From assembly GCF_013359945.1 (NCBI RefSeq), contig NZ_JABWCS010000220.1:267414-331413 (forward strand): a stretch of DNA of 64,000 bases, written 5' to 3'. This DNA is from Paenibacillus agri (GTDB taxonomy: Bacteria; Bacillota; Bacilli; Paenibacillales; Paenibacillaceae). The notes beneath the pieces were generated by a model. It had not been told where the DNA came from and made no database searches. It saw nothing but the letters and a program-made list of their open reading frames with translations. Below are positions 59,403-64,000 of the stretch, piece after piece. Made by a program: the position numbers and the translations under genes. Every line of letters starts with the position of its first letter. Position 1 is the first letter of the stretch.

Positions 59403-60827
59403 ATGAACGCAAGTCGGTTTAAAGGATTAGCGCTGTTCATTCTGGCCATTTCGCAGTTGATGATGGCGCTCGATTACACGATTATTTTTGTCGCAATGCC
59501 TTCCCTTGGCGAGGAGCTGGGCTTCACAGCCAATCATTTGCAGTGGGTGGTTAGCGCCTATTCGCTTGCGTTCGGAGGATTTTTGTTAATTGGCGGACGG
59601 TTATCCGATTTAATGGGCAGACGTCTGATGTTCATTATTGCCATGGTCTTGTTCGGTTTAGGTTCGTTTCTCGGAGGCCTTTCGGAATCCCAACTCCTAT
59701 TAATCATTGCTAGAGGATTGCAAGGACTTGGGGGAGCATTGTTGTCACCGGCCACATTATCACTGATCATGTCCAATTTCGAAGAAGGTGCTGAGCGCAA
59801 TCGAGCGATGGGGATTTGGTCTTCAATGGGCGGAGTGGGCTTATCTCTTGGTCTGCTGCTTGGTGGGGTTTTAACAAGTTATATCGGATGGGAGGCCACC
59901 TTCTTCGTGAATGTGCCAATTGCGCTTTTCGCTATTGTCATGACACCGATCGTGCTCAAAGAAAGCAAGATTTCGTCCCAAGCAAAACATTTCGACGTTG
60001 GCGGCACGCTATCGGTCACAGCAGGATTGCTGCTAATCGTGTACTATCTCATTCAATCCCCAGTCGAAGGCTGGTTTAGCCTTGGGACGTTGCCATTTGT
60101 CCTGGTCGGCGTTGTTTTACTTATCGCTTTTGTCGCCATCGAGCAACGTTCGGCAGCGCCATTGCTATCTTTCCGTTTGTTCCGCAACCGCAATTTGACT
60201 GGAGCCGCGTTGACCGCGTTCCTGTTTTCTGCATCGTTCGGTACACTCTATTACTTCCTGACGCTGTATACGCAGAATGTTCTGCACTATTCCGCTATTC
60301 AATCCGGTTTATCTTTCTTGCCGCTTACGCTTAGCGCGTTTCTGGGAGTCAGGCTGATTAATATCCTGTTAACGAAGGTTGGAGTCGCTGGCACGATTGC
60401 TGTGGGAATGGGAACGGGAGGTGTCGGCTTCCTGATGCTCACTCAGTTATCTGCTACGGGCTCTGTATGGGGAGTCATTCCGGGCACTGTGATTATCGGC
60501 ATCGGTCAAGCACTTGTATTCACGACGATGTTCATCGCAGGCAGCACAGGGATCGATCCTAAAGAGCAGGGCGTGGCTTCTGCACTTATTACAACTGGTC
60601 AGCAAATTGGCGGCGCAATTGGCCTTGCTGTTATTATGGCGATCATATCCTCGAGAATGAACTCGAATGTGACATTGGAGACGATGACGACGCCTGAGCT
60701 AAATCATTCCATTCATATTGCGTTTATCGTTACGACCATCGTAACACTGCTAGGTATATTGGTTGCCTTCATTGTTCTTAAGCAAAAGAAGACTGTAAAT
60801 AAGGATAAAGCAATTGCAAAGCATTGA
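59403..60827 (+). CDS. DHA2-family drug:H+ antiporter (MFS, 14 TMS)
   Basis: 474 residues; AAAAAGGAGAG before the ATG. Fourteen helices; Asp in helix 1 (MMALDYTIIFVAMP), motif A GGRLSDLMGRRLMFI, motif C SMGGVGLSLGLLLGGVLT. Nearest in kind to actinomycete-like EmrB/QacA exporters. The TetR/MFS pair sits between the two tRNA operon copies and thus looks like inserted cargo. Confidence 0.92.
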   Translation: MNASRFKGLALFILAISQLMMALDYTIIFVAMPSLGEELGFTANHLQWVVSAYSLAFGGFLLIGGRLSDLMGRRLMFIIAMVLFGLGSFLGGLSESQLLLIIARGLQGLGGALLSPATLSLIMSNFEEGAERNRAMGIWSSMGGVGLSLGLLLGGVLTSYIGWEATFFVNVPIALFAIVMTPIVLKESKISSQAKHFDVGGTLSVTAGLLLIVYYLIQSPVEGWFSLGTLPFVLVGVVLLIAFVAIEQRSAAPLLSFRLFRNRNLTGAALTAFLFSASFGTLYYFLTLYTQNVLHYSAIQSGLSFLPLTLSAFLGVRLINILLTKVGVAGTIAVGMGTGGVGFLMLTQLSATGSVWGVIPGTVIIGIGQALVFTTMFIAGSTGIDPKEQGVASALITTGQQIGGAIGLAVIMAIISSRMNSNVTLETMTTPELNHSIHIAFIVTTIVTLLGILVAFIVLKQKKTVNKDKAIAKH

Positions 60828-60913
60828 GCGATAACGTGCTTCTAAAGCAAGAGAGTTATGATATTTTGAAAGATAGCAACTCAGTTCTTAATAGTAGTCA
60901 AAAGAATTATGAC

Positions 60914-60951
60914 ACCATGGTATTTTGTATAATGCCATGGTTTCTTTTTTT
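60914..60951 (+). terminator. Terminator after the MFS gene
   Basis: ACCATGG pairs with CCATGGT around a loop in which ATTTTGTATAAT can pair further, then TTCTTTTTTT. Confidence 0.75.
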
Positions 60952-61043
60952 GATGTGAAAGTTGATGTTATTGCATATCGAACAGCTTGCTAGAGTCATA
61001 GCAGCCTGTTCAATCCATTCTTCAAAATATTTCGAGAAAAGTA

Positions 61044-61072
61044 TTGACAGTAGAGCTGATCTTTTGTATGAT
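61044..61072 (+). promoter_or_regulatory. Promoter of tRNA operon copy 2
   Basis: TTGACA, 17-bp spacer, TATGAT. The region from here to the tRNA is recognisably the same as in copy 1 but diverged. Confidence 0.8.
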
Positions 61073-61121
61073 ATAAAAGTCGCTTGCAGGGAACGGTTCA
61101 CCTGAAGAAGACAAGCCCTTT

Positions 61122-61197
61122 GGGGCCTTAGCTCAGCTGGGAGAGCGCATCGCTGGCAGCGATGAGGTCAGGGGTTCGATCCCCCTAGGCTCCACCA
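61122..61197 (+). tRNA. tRNA-Ala(GGC), copy 2
   Basis: 76 nt, identical to copy 1, including G3-U70 and encoded CCA. Confidence 0.97.
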
Positions 61198-61209
61198 AGA
61201 ACATCATAT

Positions 61210-61282
<73 letters not shown>

Positions 61283-61290
61283 TCGTATTC

Positions 61291-61331
61291 AAAAGAAGCT
61301 CAAGCGTAGTTAGCGCTTGAGCTTCTTTTGC
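61291..61331 (+). terminator. Terminator of tRNA operon copy 2
   Basis: AAAAGAAGCTCAAGCG pairs with CGCTTGAGCTTCTTTT. It differs wholly from the terminator of copy 1, so the duplicated unit ended at the tRNA-Lys gene. Confidence 0.88.
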
Positions 61332-61360
61332 GTCTAAGGGAAGAGATTTTATGAGACAGG

Positions 61361-61393
61361 AAAGAGGGGCAATCATCGATTGCCCCTCTTTTA
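61361..61393. terminator. Bidirectional terminator after the amidase gene
   Basis: AAAGAGGGGCAATC-ATC-GATTGCCCCTCTTT with A/T runs at both feet. Confidence 0.85.
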
Positions 61394-61417
61394 GTTAAGA
61401 ATATATGCTTGAGAAAG

Positions 61418-63295
61418 TTAGTTTTTGCGTAGCCGGACGACGAGTCCAATCAGGCCAATGGCTACTATGAAGACTGCGGCGATTGGTAGTGGAATGCCAG
61501 AAGGCGACATGCTTGAAGTGCTGGCGGAGAGTGCGTTTCCGCTTGAGGCTTCACCAGAGCCGGGCGAAGCTTTGGTTCCGGAAGGATTGGCCGAAGCAGC
61601 TGATGTCGTTGTGTCAGTACTTCCTGCGATGTGTAGGAGCGACGGAGTCAATTCAGGCGTTTTGCGATGGGGGGATGCCTGTTCCAGATTATAGGCATAT
61701 CCCAATAGTTTGGCATCGCCAAACCTGGACCCGAGCAAACTGATTCCGACAGGGAATTTGTCTGCAAAGCCAGCGGGTACACTCACTACAGGACGGCCGG
61801 TGAAATTAGCCCATCCGCAATGTGTGCCGAATTGCTCGGAATCGAGCAGTTCGGCAGGATTCTTATGAACTTTGGCAGGTGGGGCAGCTACTGTCGGGTA
61901 TGCGAGTGCATCAAGCTTATATGAGGAGAATAACTCAGTTACCCCTTGAGCAAATTTTTGACGGGCAGCGACTGCTGCTGCGAATCCTGCCTTGTCTAGT
62001 GGCTTCTTGTCGTCCGCCATTAACCACTCTTTGGTAGTCTTCTCCATATTTGGGCTGCCTGCAACGATGTCGCCGAAATTAATCGCGTTTTTCGGTTCAG
62101 TCCGTCCAGCCAGACCTTTTGGCCAGGTTGCTTCTGTCTTTGCGAAATAACTTTCATGCCCGGTTGTTGCCCAGTAGGAAGCATTCTGCGGGGCGTACTT
62201 ATTCCACCAGCTTCGGTTAAGCGGGATTTTAATGACTGTGGCGCCTTGAGCCTCTAGTACTGAAATTTCCTTCTCCGCCGTCGCTAAAATATTATTAGAC
62301 TCAGGGCCTGGTGAATAATCATAACCTCCAAATGGGGCAATGACGTAACCGATGCGGGCCCCTTTTAGGGAAGAACCTTTCAATGAGTTCAGGTATGAAG
62401 TGGATTTGTAGCTGTTTGCTTTTGCGGTCCAGGGATCTTTAGGGTCTGTGCCTGCAAGAACATCAAGTAGCATCGCTGCGTCTTCAACGGACAACGCCAG
62501 AGGTCCAATGGCATCTCCTAGCGGATTGTAATCAACTCCAGCCATGGAACCAAGCCCTACTGTGGGGCGGAATCCGACTAGATTGTTGAAGGAAGCAACA
62601 TCGGTAATCGAACCGCAGGACTCGGTTCCAAGGCCAATTGCAGCAAAACTTGCTGCGACTGCTGCACCGGTACCGCCGCTGGAGCCGTTAATATTTTTCG
62701 AAGGATCATAAGGATTATACGTTCTGCCTTTGACGGAGCTTACCGTATCCCAAAACATAGCGAATTCTGCCATATTTGTCTTGCCTAACACGATTGCTCC
62801 GGCATCTTTTAGTCTTTGGACAGCGGTAGCGTCGTATTTAGGCTGGTAGGTGGCGAGTGCTTGATTGCCGTGGCTGGTGGGCATATCAGCCGTATTGATG
62901 TTGTCCTTGACCAGTACCGGGATGCCATGCAGCGGGCCGCGAATATGGCCGTTTGCCCGTTCCTTGTCAAGCACGGCGGCTTCTTTTAACGCATTCTGGT
63001 TAAGGGTAATAATTGCACCCAGACCAGGTTTATCGCCGATTTTTTTGTCGTAGGCCTTAATCCGATCCAGGTATTCCTGGACAGCCTCTACACTTGTAAT
63101 CTTGCCAGTCTTCAGGGCCTCGGCCAGTTTTACGACACCTAGTTCGGTTACATCCGTCTCGGATTGAGCGTAGGCCATCAGCGGATAGAGATTCAGACAT
63201 AATATGATGCCGAGCATTACGCCTGTCAAAAGGTGCATAAGAGTCTTCGCGTAGCGTGGCGTACGTCTATGCCGGGTAGATGTGGATGTTTTCAT
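61418..63295 (-). CDS. Secreted, membrane-anchored amidase (amidase signature family)
   Basis: 625 residues. N-terminal signal peptide (helix about 18-40, cleavage likely after AYA near 43). Amidase signature domain (about 50-545): Lys in PVLVKDNINT, the glycine/serine stretch NGSSGGTGAAVAAS and the Ser-cis-Ser/Ser loop GTESCGSITDVASF; together the Ser-Ser-Lys triad. Then a Ser/Thr/Ala/Gly/Pro-rich stalk (about 555-600) and a C-terminal helix with RLRKN, a wall-spanning membrane anchor without an LPxTG motif. It hydrolyses amides outside the cell; substrate unknown. Confidence 0.9.
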   Translation of the reverse strand: MKTSTSTRHRRTPRYAKTLMHLLTGVMLGIILCLNLYPLMAYAQSETDVTELGVVKLAEALKTGKITSVEAVQEYLDRIKAYDKKIGDKPGLGAIITLNQNALKEAAVLDKERANGHIRGPLHGIPVLVKDNINTADMPTSHGNQALATYQPKYDATAVQRLKDAGAIVLGKTNMAEFAMFWDTVSSVKGRTYNPYDPSKNINGSSGGTGAAVAASFAAIGLGTESCGSITDVASFNNLVGFRPTVGLGSMAGVDYNPLGDAIGPLALSVEDAAMLLDVLAGTDPKDPWTAKANSYKSTSYLNSLKGSSLKGARIGYVIAPFGGYDYSPGPESNNILATAEKEISVLEAQGATVIKIPLNRSWWNKYAPQNASYWATTGHESYFAKTEATWPKGLAGRTEPKNAINFGDIVAGSPNMEKTTKEWLMADDKKPLDKAGFAAAVAARQKFAQGVTELFSSYKLDALAYPTVAAPPAKVHKNPAELLDSEQFGTHCGWANFTGRPVVSVPAGFADKFPVGISLLGSRFGDAKLLGYAYNLEQASPHRKTPELTPSLLHIAGSTDTTTSAASANPSGTKASPGSGEASSGNALSASTSSMSPSGIPLPIAAVFIVAIGLIGLVVRLRKN

Positions 63296-63628
63296 AGTAT
63301 GGCCCCCTCATGATGTCTTATTTTATGTTACATATTAATACATCAAATTTGAAGTGGTCAACATAAATTTACGTAAAGTAGTGATTTTTCAGAAAAATAT
63401 GTGTGAATACATGACATGATATTGGATTTTAAATAATTTAACAGTTTAACATGACGATTTATTGAATTTGATGTTATTCTATATAACATATATAGTTGAA
63501 TAAGAGATTGCAGTTTTGATTCTACTCTCTAAAGCTAGGTTTCCAATATTTGAGCGTTGATGCATCCTTTTCGCAGTACATTTCATCGCCGCATAGCTTT
63601 TGGCTCCGGATCTGCTGCTTTACGACTA

Positions 63629-63860
63629 CTACGGACCGCACAGCCCTTATCTGCTCTATTTGGAGCAATTACCCTTCTAACGGACCGTAATGCGCTTATT
63701 TACTCCATTTGGCACAAAAAGTTCGTCTAACGGACCGTAACGCGCTTATTGCCTCTTTACCAGGCATATCCCCAGCAAGTATCAGTAAATAGCTGCATCT
63801 GAGTCCGTAAGCTCTTGAAAAACAGTGTTTTTTTGGAAATAAGAGCTTCTCGGTCCGTTA
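63629..63860. repeat. Five-arm intergenic element, sub-family A, copy 3 (expanded)
   Basis: Three forward arms (from 63629, 63678 and 63728; TAACGGACCGTAA-GCGCTTATT) are followed by two inverted arms (GAGTCCGTAA near 63801; AATAAGAGCTTCTCGGTCCGTTA in parts, ending 63860). 63296-63628 is AT-rich, with no gene or motif that I recognise. Confidence 0.65.
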
Positions 63861-63876
63861 CAACTTGCCGGAATCC

Positions 63877-64000
63877 CCCACGGCCCGCGAGATTGCTCAC
63901 AGCCCGCCAGGCCCCCGCGGCCCGCGAGACTACTCACAGCCCGCCAGGCCCCCACGGCCCGCGAGATTGCTCACAGTCCGCCAGACTCCCCACGGCCCGC
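63877..64000. repeat. 37-bp GC-rich tandem repeat running off the window
   Basis: CGGCCCGCGAGA recurs at 63881, 63918, 63955 and 63993 (spacing 37, 37, 38) with CTCACAGCCCGCCAGGC between. The array continues past the window edge. Confidence 0.85.

Overview
This window looks like the chromosome of a Paenibacillus-type, spore-forming, low-GC-lineage Gram-positive. The evidence is the gene order (ytoI, ytpI, ytrI, ytrH, dnaE ... accD-accA ... pyk ... fxsA, ytvI, citZ-icd-mdh ... phoR/phoP ... polA-mutM-ytaF-coaE ... nrdR), which follows the Bacillus subtilis 'yt' region. Spore genes (alpha/beta SASP, YtrH, YtrI, YtvI, YtaF), strong GGAGG ribosome binding sites and many T-tract hairpin terminators agree. 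The Paenibacillus assignment is an inference; no rRNA or marker search could be run.

Layout. 0-5.5 kb: a cut-off YlbF-family gene, a LURP-one protein, ytoI, then the leftward sporulation operon ytrH-ytrI-ytpI with a good sigma-E-like promoter. 5.6-17 kb: replication and central metabolism (dnaE, a PgpA-like phosphatase, accDA, pyk), a G1-type peptidase, an MFS carrier, a thioesterase and fxsA. 17-18.4 kb: a gene-free stretch with a four-arm repeat element and an 18-bp minisatellite. 18.4-23.5 kb: ytvI and the TCA genes citZ-icd-mdh. 23.5-25 kb: repeats and a type I-C-like CRISPR array with no cas genes nearby. 25-41 kb: membrane protein, SDR, class I fumarase, VOC protein, the phosphate regulon block (phoR-phoP-pstB-phoU, with PhoP-box-like direct repeats in front of phoR, phoP and pstB), polA-mutM-ytaF-coaE-lytic transglycosylase, a SASP gene, nrdR and a TetR regulator.

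41-64 kb is accessory: an M28-like peptidase, an XRE regulator with a probable ATT start plus a membrane partner, a broken tRNA-Ala, an IS3-end-like remnant, a Dus enzyme, a MerR regulon (merR, SDR, EamA carrier, each behind a 19-bp-spacer promoter), an MFS/TetR pair, a heterodimeric ABC exporter, a response regulator/ABC/permease/kinase module of bacitracin-lantibiotic resistance type, a second TetR/MFS pair bracketed by two copies of a tRNA-Ala/tRNA-Lys operon, and a surface-anchored amidase.

The most unusual structure is a set of intergenic elements (629-811, 3690-3868, 17451-17624, 23716-23898, 41258-41430, 63629-63860), mostly 173-183 bp. Each is built from four or five ~23-25 nt arms that begin near TAACGG and end near TTATT, arranged as forward arms followed by inverted arms, so each can fold into nested hairpins. 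Three sequence sub-families share one architecture. They carry no ORF, and I do not recognise them as a described element class.
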